Assembly (NCBI GenBank): GCA_012845835.1
Contig: JABAKD010000009.1
Location: 683,324-747,323, forward strand
Direction: 5' to 3'
From: Undaria pinnatifida
Taxonomy: Eukaryota > Sar > Phaeophyceae > Laminariales > Alariaceae
DNA: 64,000 nt
The translations under genes and the position numbers were made by a program. This document shows, piece after piece, positions 32,938 to 43,697 of this stretch. Under the pieces are notes generated by a model. It searched no databases. It was not told the origin of the DNA and saw nothing but the letters and a program-made list of their open reading frames with translations. How positions within the stretch are numbered: position 1 is the first letter of the stretch; each line of letters opens with the position of its first letter.

Positions 32938-33025
32938 CTTTCCCCCCCCTTCCTCCCTTCCCCCCCCCCCCCCCCCGCCCCCCCTCCCCCAATCCTCTCC
33001 CCGCCCCTCCCCCTTACCCCTCCCC
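32938..33025. repeat. Poly-C rich tract
   Basis: Long C runs broken by G and T resemble the LINE tails, but the diagnostic terminus (CTCACAGCTGGAGTG) is not found nearby, so membership of that family is not claimed. Confidence 0.5.
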
Positions 33026-33500
33026 CCGGCCGCTTAGAAATGCCAACGGTGGATGGCGCTGCCGCAGTCTCGCGCGTCGCTCTGCAGCTTCGCGTCTCTC
33101 CGTTTCATGCCAATTCCGCATGAACAACTCGGCTCCCTCCTGTACTCTGCGAAACCATCTGCCAGCCTTCTGAGCAGCCTTTCGCCATCCTTCGATATTC
33201 ATTTTAAAGACCGACATATCCTCCTGCAGATGATTCATCAAGTTTTTCTATTCCCCCCCTGAGTAGCCCTTACCCCCAAAAAACTCCCCAAACATAACCC
33301 TCTGTGGCAGATGCTCCTCCTCCATACGTGCCACGAATCCCGCAAACAAAATCCTCCGTTTGCGCACTATCGCTACAACGCTCTCGGAATCTGTCTGGGC
33401 AAGCGCGTCGGCGTACGATGGGGTGTGGTCGTCGCGCTTCCGTTTCCGACATCCAAGTAACCTTGTACGAGATCTCCGGAAAAGGTAGGCGTTTCACCAT
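33014..33500 (-). pseudogene. Dispersed unknown coding fragment (copy Y2)
   Basis: The minus-strand frame from 33,500 starts with a segment shared with copy X (ARRPHPIVRRRA, then DSAQTEDF). A second frame (33,241-33,014) follows, rich in charged helical residues (HLQEDMSVFKMNIEGWRKAA, then ETERREAAERRARLRQR), which may be the continuation after a frameshift. On the opposite strand a 139-codon frame (33,304-33,723) is also open. The family is unknown. A structural or gag-like protein of an element is possible but unproven. Confidence 0.35.
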
Positions 33501-34699
33501 CAGGGATCACACTCTGTTATATATTTGTGATTCCGGTGGCTTAACTTGTATAACGCGTAGTTGTTCATGTCCACTGCGGCACTACCCTGTTCAGTACAGT
33601 CATATGGACGTACCGCGTACAAGAGAAAAGCATGCTGCCTGCTTAATGGCGCACGCTTGCCGTTCCCAGATAGTATTGAAGGTTGGACACATCTGCATTA
33701 AGGGTGCCCGCTTTTGTTTGTGAAGATCTTTGCTTGAAGATCTCTGTGTCCATCCCCGAAACCCTAACGACAAGGTCAACCCTAGCATCAACATTGTGGC
33801 GGCCTTGGTTTTATGAGGTACACAGAGAATGACAAAGTCAAAACCTAACTGGTGTTCAGACAATCCATTGTAGTACGTGCTACACCGCTATCGTAGGTTG
33901 CATCGCTCACACATACAGTACACACGGTACATACGGCAGGGGGGGGGGTAGGGAGGTGCCCCGTGTTTGCAATGAGGAGGCCAGGCCACTGAAGGTGTTG
34001 GATGTTTTCCGCCGAGGTTTGGTTTGGCCCTCAAGACACTAACCTATTCCAGGACCGTCTCTGTCGTGAAACCTGAGACATGTGCTACGATTGGGAGGTA
34101 GCCCATTTGGGCTTGTATACATGTCTGCACTTCTCGAAGCTAATTAATTCAAAACCATATTGGAGTTCCGTGATTTCATCTTGTTTCTCCTTCTCCATTT
34201 TTATTATGTCCTCCTCTTTGGTTTTCTTCCGTAAGACGTGAGCGCCATATTCCAAAACTGTGTTATTTTCTTCTTCATCGCAACTGAGTTGCAAGGGCAC
34301 TTTGGTTCAACCTCTCCAGTTGATGTGACAGAGGAAGGGGCCAGGGCTGTTGATGTCAATCTTGGTACCAGAAAAGCTGCATGCCTTGCCGAACCTGACT
34401 TATAGGTAGCAGTCCACTCCGACGAATATTCCGATGGCCTACGTATGTTACATATAACAGAAATAGTGGCATTCTAACGATTTGGGGTAGTGTCGTAGTC
34501 ATTACCGTGATTGATTTTTTTGAGGATGCCAGCCAAAACGAAACTTGTCTGAGCGAAATCTGCTTCCGGGATCGTTGCACGCGTCTTGCATGAACGCTGG
34601 TGTATCGCTTGCGTTTGTGTCAACCCCTCTCGTACAAACACATAGAAAGCCGAGCGTTTCCCCGTTCTAACGCAAATCAGCAGTGTGTGTACTTGAATA
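33501..34699. other. Mostly unassigned, with fragment Y1
   Basis: Apart from the minus-strand fragment at 34,085-34,300 there is no supported feature. A G run lies at about 33,940-33,949. From about 34,700 the sequence belongs to unit 4. Confidence 0.3.
34085..34300 (-). pseudogene. Dispersed unknown coding fragment (copy Y1)
   Basis: The minus-strand frame of 71 codons (LQLSCDEEENNTVLEYGAHV, then RKKTKEEDIIKMEKEKQDE) resembles the second half of copy X at 22.72-22.84 kb. Strongly acidic then basic, with coiled-coil character. Confidence 0.35.
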
Positions 34700-36105
34700 G
34701 TCCCCACCACCTGCAGCCATGCACGAGATATCTCTGAACATGTACAGTTTCCGAAGACCAAACGAGAAGAGATGTGGAGGACGACGAAAGTGAACCACGA
34801 CAAGCCAACCCTTGGCCTCGTGGTTGTATCACAAAAAATATATTAGGGTATAGTATACACGCGATAACTGGCTAGTTCCGTACTTGAGAAACCCTGCCAA
34901 CCAAAACAGTGTTCGATTGAAATGTTGAACCCGCCAAAATCGTAGCAGGCGTTGTACGCATGGCAAAGTGTGCAGTAGTTGTTAATGGATGGTACTAGGG
35001 AAATAATAGCGCGGCAGACGTGCACTTATTTTTCCGAGGCTCCATACTTGATGAGGTCTACACCACACACAAATCCTGGTTTGGAAAACAAATGAAAAAA
35101 TAAATACTTACCTGACGGACGGCTCCGCATGTCAAATATATGAGAAGGACAAAAATAAGTTCGTGGGATTGGGTAGTTAATTGGTCGCGAACGATTCGGG
35201 AAGTATAAGTTTTTTACTTCAGGAAGTTGTATACATCTATCGTAGCAAGAACTAAGTATCCAGGTTTGAGTAACGTACACACCATCCCCTCGCTATCAAT
35301 TGGTATTGTGAGCGGGAATCATCTGGAGTGATATATACCCAAGATCGATTGGGTTTATCGAAAACTACCTTTTTTCGGATATGACAACATGTGCGAACCG
35401 AATTACGGAGGAGGTATTTAATACAAAGAATATGTACCTTTGTTTGTACCCTCGCACGTATGATTCAACTATTTGGCGTTGGTTTTAAAGTCCGTTTTGT
35501 TTCGATCGAAGAAATGTTTTGTATTAACGACAAGACTTGCCTCAATCACAATGAGGCCCTCACAATGCTCCGTTAGCCATCCACGGGTGCCGTGTCCGTG
35601 GCTCTTCTGTCGTTTTTCCGCCTTGAGCTCGGGACGTAGGTTGAGGACCACCTAGTCAAGGAGGAAGTAGTTGAGGTGGTATAAAGTGACAGGGACACCA
35701 CAGTAATTCAAGACATACCCTCACTTAAAGTGACGAAACTAGATAACTCAGACACCGGATAAATATTACCTTTAACTTATGGTACGAACAGCTAACGTGT
35801 GTATGAAAGCTTGGTGAAATCCTTTTTTATCTTGTTGGCGCGGCATGACAAGCAGCCTCCATGTTTCGTGGAGAAGCTTATCATGAAACCTGGAAGCGCT
35901 CGAGCAAAGCGGATATAGCTTCTCTGGAATATCTCAAAATATAGAATAATGTGGCTCCATAATAGATCTCCATTCATCCAATCTAAAACCCAAATGGATC
36001 TCCCCTGGAAGTGTTTACAAACGACAATGTGTCAATCCAATCTAAAACGCCCTTTGCCAGAGAAATTAACAAGGTGCGGGCGTCCGCCTCATCAGTGGTT
36101 GTTGG
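34700..36105 (+). pseudogene. Unit 4, first part
   Basis: It carries a single copy of the 118-bp repeat (34,732-34,840). It then parallels 2.33-2.9 kb up to about 35.65 kb, and 4.57-4.95 kb from 35.72 kb. Unit 4 lacks both the 353-bp tandem repeat and the helicase-bearing insert, so it represents the more ancestral arrangement of unit 1. No exon is supported. Confidence 0.45.
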
Positions 36106-37900
36106 TAGCATGCGGCTCATCCTTTACGCGGCTCGCTCAAGACGTCACCGTTATATGTCGCAGCATGTTAGAGATGCGGGGGTCGTAGGCACTAGAGGAC
36201 TACGGGTATGCATCAAATGAGTGCACCCCAACCCCCCGGTCGTCCCGTAGACACGGTCTCCGTGGCCTAAAATATAAATGGTTTCGTCGCATGCCACAGC
36301 GGTACGGTTGCCCTCCTCGTCTTGCTTATCTCCTGATATGAGGGTCTCTAGACCGTACCAAGTAAATCGGTTGGTAATTAATACAGTGCTACCCGATGAG
36401 AAAGCCCACGCTCAACAGTAACTATAAAAATAATTGTATTACACATCAACGAGTTGGAATTTTGACGATTTTGAGACCAACCACAGCGTCTGTCAGAAAT
36501 GGTTTCGGTCCTAGTAGAACACTCTCTATCGCGGCACCCGTCCACTGCCAGTAGCAGCCAACCCCTTAATGTTTGCCCGTTTCGTTGAAAATATTCCAAG
36601 ATCAAGAACCATTATGGAAGGAAGCCAGAGTATATCGCAGTACAACAAGAGCAGCAACACGTCGAAGTATTCCTAATTACAGCAATGCTAAAATATCGAC
36701 TTCTAGCACACATGTATGCATCGGTTTTGGTGATATAGCACACAAATAGTACCACTAGTGTCTTCAGAATATTACAAGAGTGCATTTCATTTGCTCGTAT
36801 AATACGCGGTACACTTGGATGGCTGGGGAAACTGCTTTGGTCATTAACCTAGATAATGGCAACCATAGTGCCCCGCATTTCTTAAACGCCGCGATGGAGC
36901 GCATCGGATTGTCACTAACTACGCCAACATGGCGTGCACCAAGTGCGAAGCTCAAATAGGTATTCCGTGAACCACATGAAGGCTGGTCTCCATCTTATTA
37001 ATAGTCACTTGTCAGGCGGACTAAACACCTTGTGCATACCTTCTTCCGTACCGGTTGCCTCTTCGAATAAATTCATTTGTCTTGTGTTGTGAACAAATTC
37101 ACACAGCCATGGGATACCATGAGACTGCTTCGGGGGTAGGTTACCAAATGCACACTTACTTGGTGATACTAAACCCCCTGCAGCGCGTCGAGGTTCTCCA
37201 CGCCGCACATTACCAAAATCGATCGCCATCTCGGTTACCGCCAAAGCAGTAAATCTAGCAACAATAACGGTGCCTTAGTAGTCTTGCTCACGCAACGCCA
37301 GAGGAATTTTACAACGATGTTGCCAACCGACGCCAATTCCAGAGAACCAGCAAAAACCTACCATTGGTGCTTATTTGTTGCTCGTGTTAGTCATTTGACC
37401 ACTGACCATACACCCCTTCCAAGACGGAGAATGCCGTTTTTACTCTTACTAGCGACATCTCCGACAATTGGGCGCTCAGTACCCTTCTTCTGTGTACTAC
37501 GAACCAAATTGTTCTGGTTATCGTACCCCCGTCCTGGTTCGTTATCCGCGGCCACTATGTATTTCCTGGGATAGCGATCGTCTTGACGCTAATCTCTAGT
37601 CTACTAATTTCCCACAATGTCACAGACGATTAATTTCGCCATCCTTCCTCTAATGCGTTATGTTACTTCTTGTATAGTTAACATTTTCCTAAATATTTTT
37701 CCCACATATCTTTTGTGTTGGGCCAAACGGCCACACATTGGTGGCCACGTCTTCCTCCTCCCGACCACGTGAAATCGCCGTTTCAATATTTTCGCATAGG
37801 TCATATGGCCGTACAGGCACCTAAAGCCGTCGGAATTTCGTTATTTCCTCACCATATTTAATTTTTCAATCCCCAGGCCGTGGTATTTGTCATCAGATGG
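36106..37900 (+). pseudogene. Unit 4, second part: module A copy 3 and following
   Basis: This parallels 6.47-7.69 kb and 25.73-27.4 kb. The frame segment SVRNGFGPSRTLSIAAPV (about 36,491-36,545) matches the SVRKPFSPVELSLSIVV segment of copy 1. The stretch 37,380-37,560 matches 26.84-27.1 kb with a single 24-bp unit. Frames are otherwise broken. Confidence 0.45.
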
Positions 37901-38593
37901 CGATTTACTTCAGTTCACTTAAAGTACATAATTCAGTTTAAGGTTTAGAATACTCTCGAGGGTGAAGTACCTGATAATGGAAATGGCGAAGCTATTCCGT
38001 AGCATGTGTCATGTTTCAATAGTTCAAGACACTACAGTAATGAACGTCCAGGTTGAATGGTAACGATGGTGTACACGGTAGGTAGCCATGCAAGTGCCAA
38101 AACAGAAAGGGGGAGTAAGAGCAACAGATGGATTTGCGAGAGAAATTCTTAACCTCACTTGGTTACGGGAGGGAGTTATGTGTGGTGTGTATCACTGCAT
38201 ACTTTTTCTCTGTTCTTCATCTTCCGAATTGCATGGTAATTGTCGTTTTCAGGATCTTGGGAGCGAGATATGTCTCCCATTTGGCCAGATACACCCATCG
38301 CAGCCTGTTGCTATTTTCTATGTATCTCGCCCACACATATACGGTATGTCTCTCTGAAATCATTCCAGCCAGATTCCTTGCTATTACCGCCGACAGTCGT
38401 CAGTGGTGACAAAGTCTCCGAATGATACCGTACTATTCGACTCATCTATCTCCGATGTTGTCTGAGACTACTGCTGTCATACACTCTAGTTGACCTTGTT
38501 CCCTGGTGGTACGTTCCCACAGTTGTCATTCCTTCAGTAGGATTACCACGACGAGATTCGTGACACCCTTATCGATCACTCTTGATATTGTGC
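37901..38593. other. Unassigned, hydrophobic frame only
   Basis: Two overlapping plus-strand frames (38,088-38,357 and 38,128-38,409) are open. The second is hydrophobic (CVVCITAYFFSVLHLPNCMV, then RSLLLFSMYLAH) and could encode membrane segments, with an acceptor-like TCGTTTTCAG at 38,242-38,251. No homologue was recognised. Confidence 0.25.
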
Positions 38594-39010
38594 CTATACA
38601 CCTTGTACGCGTCGATCCGGTATGCATCCTCGGGTTGCGAGCATTGTCGCTCCCTCGATGAGGAACGCGAGCAAGGTGCACTTATCGTGATTACGTCCGG
38701 CATTTGCCACGAGCTCTTGAAATAACTGCTCGAAGAGCCTGACGGGTCCCCACCTCTTGTACAAAGGTGCTAGAATCCACAAGGAGAAGAATGCGTGCTC
38801 GGAAGGATAAGAGAAGTATAGCGCCAACTCTATAGTTAAGACAAAAGTACCACCGTCGGCCCTAGTGGACGACCTCCAACCTCGAACCTCGTTAAGTACC
38901 AGCACTCGTACACCTACAACCTGCACCTTGTTGCCCTCGTGTCCTTCAAAACGGGCGTCCAGCATCTCGACCCGTTGCCGTTTCATCTGTTCAAACTGTG
39001 TGCAGTTCAC
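38594..39010 (-). CDS. Hypothetical protein, 138 codons
   Basis: An uninterrupted minus-strand frame begins MNCTQFEQMKRQRVEMLDAR. It contains VQVVGVRVLVLNEVRGWRSS, then a hydrophobic stretch and TLLAFLIEGATMLATRGC near the end, stopping at 38,594. Codon choice and residue balance look coding and there is no competing long frame. No domain, splice sites or paralogue were found in the window. It could be an exon of an unrelated gene or a mobile-element relic. Confidence 0.4.
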   Translation of the reverse strand: MNCTQFEQMKRQRVEMLDARFEGHEGNKVQVVGVRVLVLNEVRGWRSSTRADGGTFVLTIELALYFSYPSEHAFFSLWILAPLYKRWGPVRLFEQLFQELVANAGRNHDKCTLLAFLIEGATMLATRGCIPDRRVQGV

Positions 39011-39418
39011 GTCAAATAATCGCGATCCTTCTTGGTGTCATTTTATGCACGGGGTGCCCCACACCCGAGTCGACGGTCAAGTTATAGTCGGCCTTTGCCA
39101 TATGCCATAACTGAGAAACGAACACAGCCACCACCCGTCGGGAGATGATATTTCCCCCCCTAATAAATAGAATACCGAACAGGAACGGCAGACCAACAAA
39201 GAGGGGAGTTTACACCCCGTAGACACGCACATTCACAAGTCCATACAGACGCCCCCCCGCCCAACACATGCTACGGTAGGGATGTTGCAACTCCTCTTAT
39301 GAGGAGCTCTAAAACTGAACCCCAAACCCAACCGCCCAAGTATCAAGGCGTAAAAGTACAACACTATGCACAATGCAACCACCTAGGTGTTTCACCTACT
39401 ACGCTGTAAAATGGCCAT
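39011..39418. other. No recognised gene
   Basis: C-rich patches and short frames only. CTACGGTAGGG near 39,281 recalls the MITE terminus but has no partner. Confidence 0.3.
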
Positions 39419-40220
39419 TCATAACTTCAACAAAAAGGCCAAAATCAAACAATTGCTACCACCGTGGTAGCACGCGTCCCCCCTCACATAGACACACCCA
39501 CACACACTCACACACATGCTGAGCGCACACCAGACTAAAGGGGGCGTGACCGTATACTGTATAGCAGCGAATTTCCAGCATGCACACCAGTGTATCTCCA
39601 CTAAGTCTTCTGGCGAGCGACACCAAACGGGCAATTTCATGAATGAACAGGCCTTGCGGCTGTCTGAATCGGTCAACTTCAACATGCCCCTCAAACCCTC
39701 AACCTGCGAAAGTTCTCCGGGACTGCCGACCAGGCTCGTAGTCGCGGTCAATCTCGCCCAAGAAATTGTTTGGGTGTCTTTATCTGCCTAGGTCGCTGCT
39801 CGAACTGCACCTCCAGCTCGCTCGTCGGGGGGGATTCTGTAATCCTGAACCTATAGCTGCCTATTCTTTGCCCTTCACACCAGCCACTCGGTTGGCCCGC
39901 GGCCGTCGCTTTGTGTCCGCCGTGACTCAACCGCTATAGCCTACCATATGACTACAGAAGCGGAGACTTTCGCTGAGCACCGCTCCTGCGTCGCCGTCCC
40001 CACCAAGGTAACGCCGAAACGGCGTGCTAGGTTTTCGATATCGGGCAATCTGTCCCCAAGAAAAAGGAACATGAACAAAAACCATATGTACGTGGTATGT
40101 CGGATCGGGGGTCGGTGTGATAGCGTCGCCCCCCCCACCCCTCCACTCGTACAGCATACTCTTGTGATGACTACTTGTATCGGCAGTTACCTCGTCACCA
40201 ACGTACGTATCTGGCGACAC
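39419..40220 (-). pseudogene. Minus-strand coding remnant in three frames
   Basis: Read from right to left the strand shows ARYRKPSTPFRRYLGGDGDA (from 40,220) to a stop at 39,927. Next come GQRIGSYRFRITESPPTSEL to 39,748, and TTSLVGSPGELSQVEGLRGM with LKLTDSDSRKACSFMKLPVW to 39,419. Each piece has coding-like composition and they follow one another, so frameshifts or short introns in one gene are likely. The family is not recognised. It may belong with the frame at 38,594-39,010 on the same strand. Confidence 0.35.
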
Positions 40221-40373
40221 GCGCGCACGTCATTCGACGTGAGTCGATTGTGTCTCGGGGGGATATCACTGTTCCATAAACAACACTGATTTGGGAAACA
40301 GGGATATTGGCTTGTTAGCAGCATCACAAGCCATCCCGCAAGTTCTCTTTCGCTCTTTCTATTGGGCTCGTGT

Positions 40374-40391
40374 CGCAACGCACGCGTTGCG
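40374..40391. repeat. Near-perfect palindrome
   Basis: CGCAACGC, AC, GCGTTGCG: two perfect 8-bp arms around 2 nt, extended outside by GTGT and ACAC with a 2-nt mismatch. It is too tight for a stable RNA hairpin and more like a protein-binding palindrome. No gene context decides its role. Confidence 0.6.
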
Positions 40392-40689
40392 GGACACTCA
40401 GCGACATGCGATGCCCCTGCCGACCCGCCCCAGGTGCTTGCCTACTCTTCAGTCATGAGCAGAGAGGAAACTACTACATTAACAAGCGAATCACCGCCAT
40501 GAAAAAGCACCAGGGGTTTAGAGTCAGAGGAAGAAAGGCGGGGGGTAATTCATGAACGACAACCACGTCGACGTGACAGCATCGGCCTAGGCCACCCTAG
40601 GAATTTTTTTGTGTCATGCGTAACTGCATTAGTGACTCTACAGTGTTGTTCAATTCAGGGTTTGTCAGTTGACCTGGCATAGACCTATT

Positions 40690-41470
40690 AGAGAGCGATT
40701 CCACCCTCATACGTTGGCCGCGACTCCATAGCGCTGACTTCTGCTGGTGGTATGGTGATGATATTTCGCGGCGGCTATTACTCGTACCACATAAATTCGT
40801 ACCTATTGTCTCAGTCGGTACCTGGATATGAAGCTAGATACATAATAGATCCCCAATTGCATCAACACCCGTACAGCGTAATGCAGTGTGGGTTTAGTTT
40901 AACCTTTGGTAGGGGCGACTTCATCTTCATGCGCTCGCTTCGACTCCACAGCGGCAATTGGCGCTGGCTTCGTGGTACAGCCTTTTCACGGCAGGCGTTA
41001 TACGTAGAGACAATTACTTACAATTTAGAGTCCCACGTATATAGTAGACACCTACCTTCCTCAGCGACCCTCTATTGCTTTGCCAAGGCGTTCTTGGTAA
41101 ATTCCCCATAAGGGCGACCCCACCTGCGGTCGCCCTGACTCCGCAGCGGCAACTCTTGCTGGCGGCTTAATATCGCCATTGCCTCTCAGGCTCTACTCGA
41201 ACGACCTATTCGTACAGCTGCAGTTCCTTGGTAACTTCCCGGTATGTGTCAAGGTTATGATGATTTAATTTAGAGGCAAAGCAGATCCTCGCCTGAATCA
41301 GGGACTCTAGTATAGCGCCATGCAGTGTCGGTTCTGTCTAGTGGCATGTGAAGGGGATCCGCCTTGACGCGTTTGCCGTGACACTACAGCGGCTGTCCTA
41401 GGGGGCAGCATGGTATTCCGAAATGCGCCTGGCATTTCTCGTACATACGAGTACATTTCGTAGATAATAC
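40690..41470 (+). repeat. Tandem exon-like repeat, about four units of roughly 200 bp (unit 5)
   Basis: Segments with CGACTCCACAGCGGCAAT followed by CT.GC.GGCGG recur near 40,724, 40,938, 41,139 and 41,373. Some can be read as a beta-helix end (D-S-x-A-A-T-L-A-G-G), which in this fold closes one repeat and opens the next. They may be duplicated short exons whose splice sites have decayed. The paralogous array is at 51,385-51,960. Confidence 0.5.
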
Positions 41471-41675
41471 GCCACCACGTGTCTAGGATACAGATCCCGT
41501 CGCCCGATACCCCGGTGATGACTATAGGCCAACATGGTGAGATCCAGGCTTTTGTAAAATTTGGCGTACTCTTGATATTGGGGTTGATCATGTGCCCCTG
41601 CAGACGACTGCCTGGCATAAAGTACTTAAATCGCTGGCTATCGGATAATCTGGGAACTACCTCATGTCTGTCCAT
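41307..41675 (-). other. Antisense frame of 122 codons shared with 51.8-52.2 kb
   Basis: The minus strand is open from 41,675 to 41,307 and shares FVPGSRLQGH/FMPGSRLQGH, KSTPNF and TRQGGSPSH with the minus strand of 51,780-52,234, where a frameshift breaks it. The plus strand is also open over part (41,479-41,787), so the signal may only reflect duplication. It is listed because it is the longest open frame in this family region. Confidence 0.3.
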
Positions 41676-42599
41676 GTCATTGGCAAGAGCCCCACCTTGG
41701 TTGCGTTCGGCGTGCCCTCCCTACCGAGGTCGCGGCGAGCTGCAGCCAAAACTGGTCTTTGGGCGGCTTGTTTACATTTTCCCGTAAGATCCCTTGGGTC
41801 CCCGATTCCCGATAGACATGCTTCATTCTCTATATCAAACACAATTTACATCGCTTTGTCTGTTATTTTGCTTCATTGCGTGCAAACAAAACTGCCCATG
41901 TTTGTGGATTTCCCGTGTGTTTGTTCTTCCCTTTATGGCAACGATAATTTGGGGCCAAACGCTGAAGCTCACGATGCAATTTGAACGGAAAACACAATAT
42001 TCGTGCCAACCCGTCGAAAAGTCAGACGATTCTCATTGCCCACGAATTCCATTTTTCATGACTGGACCACCCCTATTGTCGTGGAAGTCCTTACCTGTTT
42101 CCATGATAACAATACCGGGGACGTAAGAGGTGCATGATGAACTGTTTTTTTTTGTCATGACTTTCATGTAGCTAACCGCAACGTCTTGTAGTGCCACACA
42201 AACGTATGCGGGTTGCCCGTTCCTAGGTATATCTAGTATGTGCCTACTCAAATAGTAACACGCCATGATCGCCAATTCCCCTGGTCTCCCTCGATTGTTT
42301 TCGAAGACACACGAGACAATCATATCAAGTACCGTGGCGCGTGGTGAGATAGGCATAGCACTTGATGGGGAAACGATTTCTGAATGGCGGAGCCCATCAA
42401 CGCCGAGGTCGTCGGAAATCCATTTTTAATAATCCGATTTCTTGTGTACGTAGCCCATTGGCCTGTTGATCGGGTTTCTATTTCAGCTTTCTCGATACTC
42501 GTTTTCATGTTGACGTACACATATCCTCACGTTACGAAACGCAGAAAAACGTGAAGTCATACTTCGAACACGCGTACTATATCTTCTCTAAGAAATGAA
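41676..42599 (+). pseudogene. Unit 5 module M1 and preceding sequence
   Basis: The plus-strand frame SVHVIGKSPTLVAFGVPSL (41,667-41,723) matches SVHLIGKRPNSLAFIVPLL at 52.15-52.21 kb, a possible exon. M1 follows at about 41,900-42,430, with MATIIWGQTLKLTMQFERKT where other copies read VATFIxGxTLxxTxHIVERQ. The block ends in CGCGTACTATATCTTCTCTAAGAAATG before M2. Confidence 0.4.
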
Positions 42600-43613
42600 C
42601 GTCCTAGGGTTATCGATAATTGGAGCTTTGCGGCTGATGAGGAACTTCAGAGAGTCTTCGGACCCGATGGGGTTGTATTTTTGTTTTCTATTCCGCTCTC
42701 AGAGGTCTAAAAAGGGGGGTTCTCGTACGCGATGTTCCTTTTCTCAGGCGCAACAAGAACCGATTTCAAGCCTACTTAACAGTTTGGTTTCTTCCGTATC
42801 TCGGTGCAGTCTAACATGCTGGTAAACCTGTTACCGTGTCCTGTGTATTTGCATTTAACCTTGGCATTCTCGTGAAAACGAGCCCACGAGAACCTATATC
42901 GATAATGGAATAAGTTGTTCTTCGACGTGGACTGAGCAATGAAGGATAAACAGCTGGTGAGGCTACGACCCTCAGAGCCTTATGGACGCACGTTACGTAG
43001 CACGGTGGACGTGCACCATGTATACGGTTTGTAACTCCGGACATCAAGAGCTCCATACCTCGCTAAACAACTGGTTTGGAGTGATTCAAACTTTTCGAAG
43101 ATGAATGATCTCCATGGCCCTAGCTGTACGACAAATCCTACTGCAAAACGAGAATGATCACGACTAGATTTTTGCTCAAGATCTACGTCGTTCACAAATT
43201 GTTTAAGTCGAAACGTGCCACTTCTATCGCGGCACGTGCCGTGTACTGTAGCGCCCGTCTGAAGCGGTATTAGTAGATATAACGGATTTTTCATCGTCGC
43301 GCCTCCTTTAGCGGGCTGAGCGAGCGTGCTGTCATACGTGTGAAACCTTCTTTCTCAAACGGCTTTTGAATGACAGGATCTTGTTAGCCTGAAAAAAGTC
43401 GATAGTTCATTCTTTGTCTGCGAACTGTGTTGCTTTACACCTACGCCATGCGACTACTCATTAGGTAGCACCATTGCATTTATATATATATATATATCAG
43501 TTGTTTCCTAAGATATTGTTCTCTTTGTGTCGGGAACCTCAGAATATATGTAATTCATTTCTATCGGAACGTGCATCCGAGCACTTACTCAAACGTCCGT
43601 CGGCGCTTCGCAG
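42600..43613 (+). pseudogene. Unit 5: M2, M3, M4 and lead-in to the beta-helix exon
   Basis: M2 keeps DEELQRVFGPD at about 42,639-42,670 and is then shortened. M3 (about 42,830-43,060) has lost its frame. The sequence shared by all copies before the beta-helix exon starts at about 43,345 (CTTTCTCAAACGGCTTTTGAATGACAGG-type text). A (TA)n run lies at 43,482-43,496. Confidence 0.45.
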
Positions 43614-43697
43614 GTGCTGTCTACGAGGATCATATTTCTGTTGGCAACGTCCAAGGCAGCACATACTTCGACGACAACATCGCGGGAGGCTCCGGAG
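43614..43697 (+). CDS. Candidate 84-nt beta-helix repeat exon (unit 5)
   Basis: Acceptor CTTCGCAG, donor GTAAGC. With one carried-over base it reads GAVYEDHISVGNVQGSTYF and ends DDNIAGGSGG, without stops. Same length as the unit 2 copy and phase 1 at both ends. The conserved F-x-x-N-x-A..GG end identifies the beta-helix repeat type. Confidence 0.6.

Noticed and set aside
43482-43496. (TA)n run as a TATA promoter element
   Set aside because: It lies within intron-like sequence of the unit, and comparable runs appear at unrelated positions.
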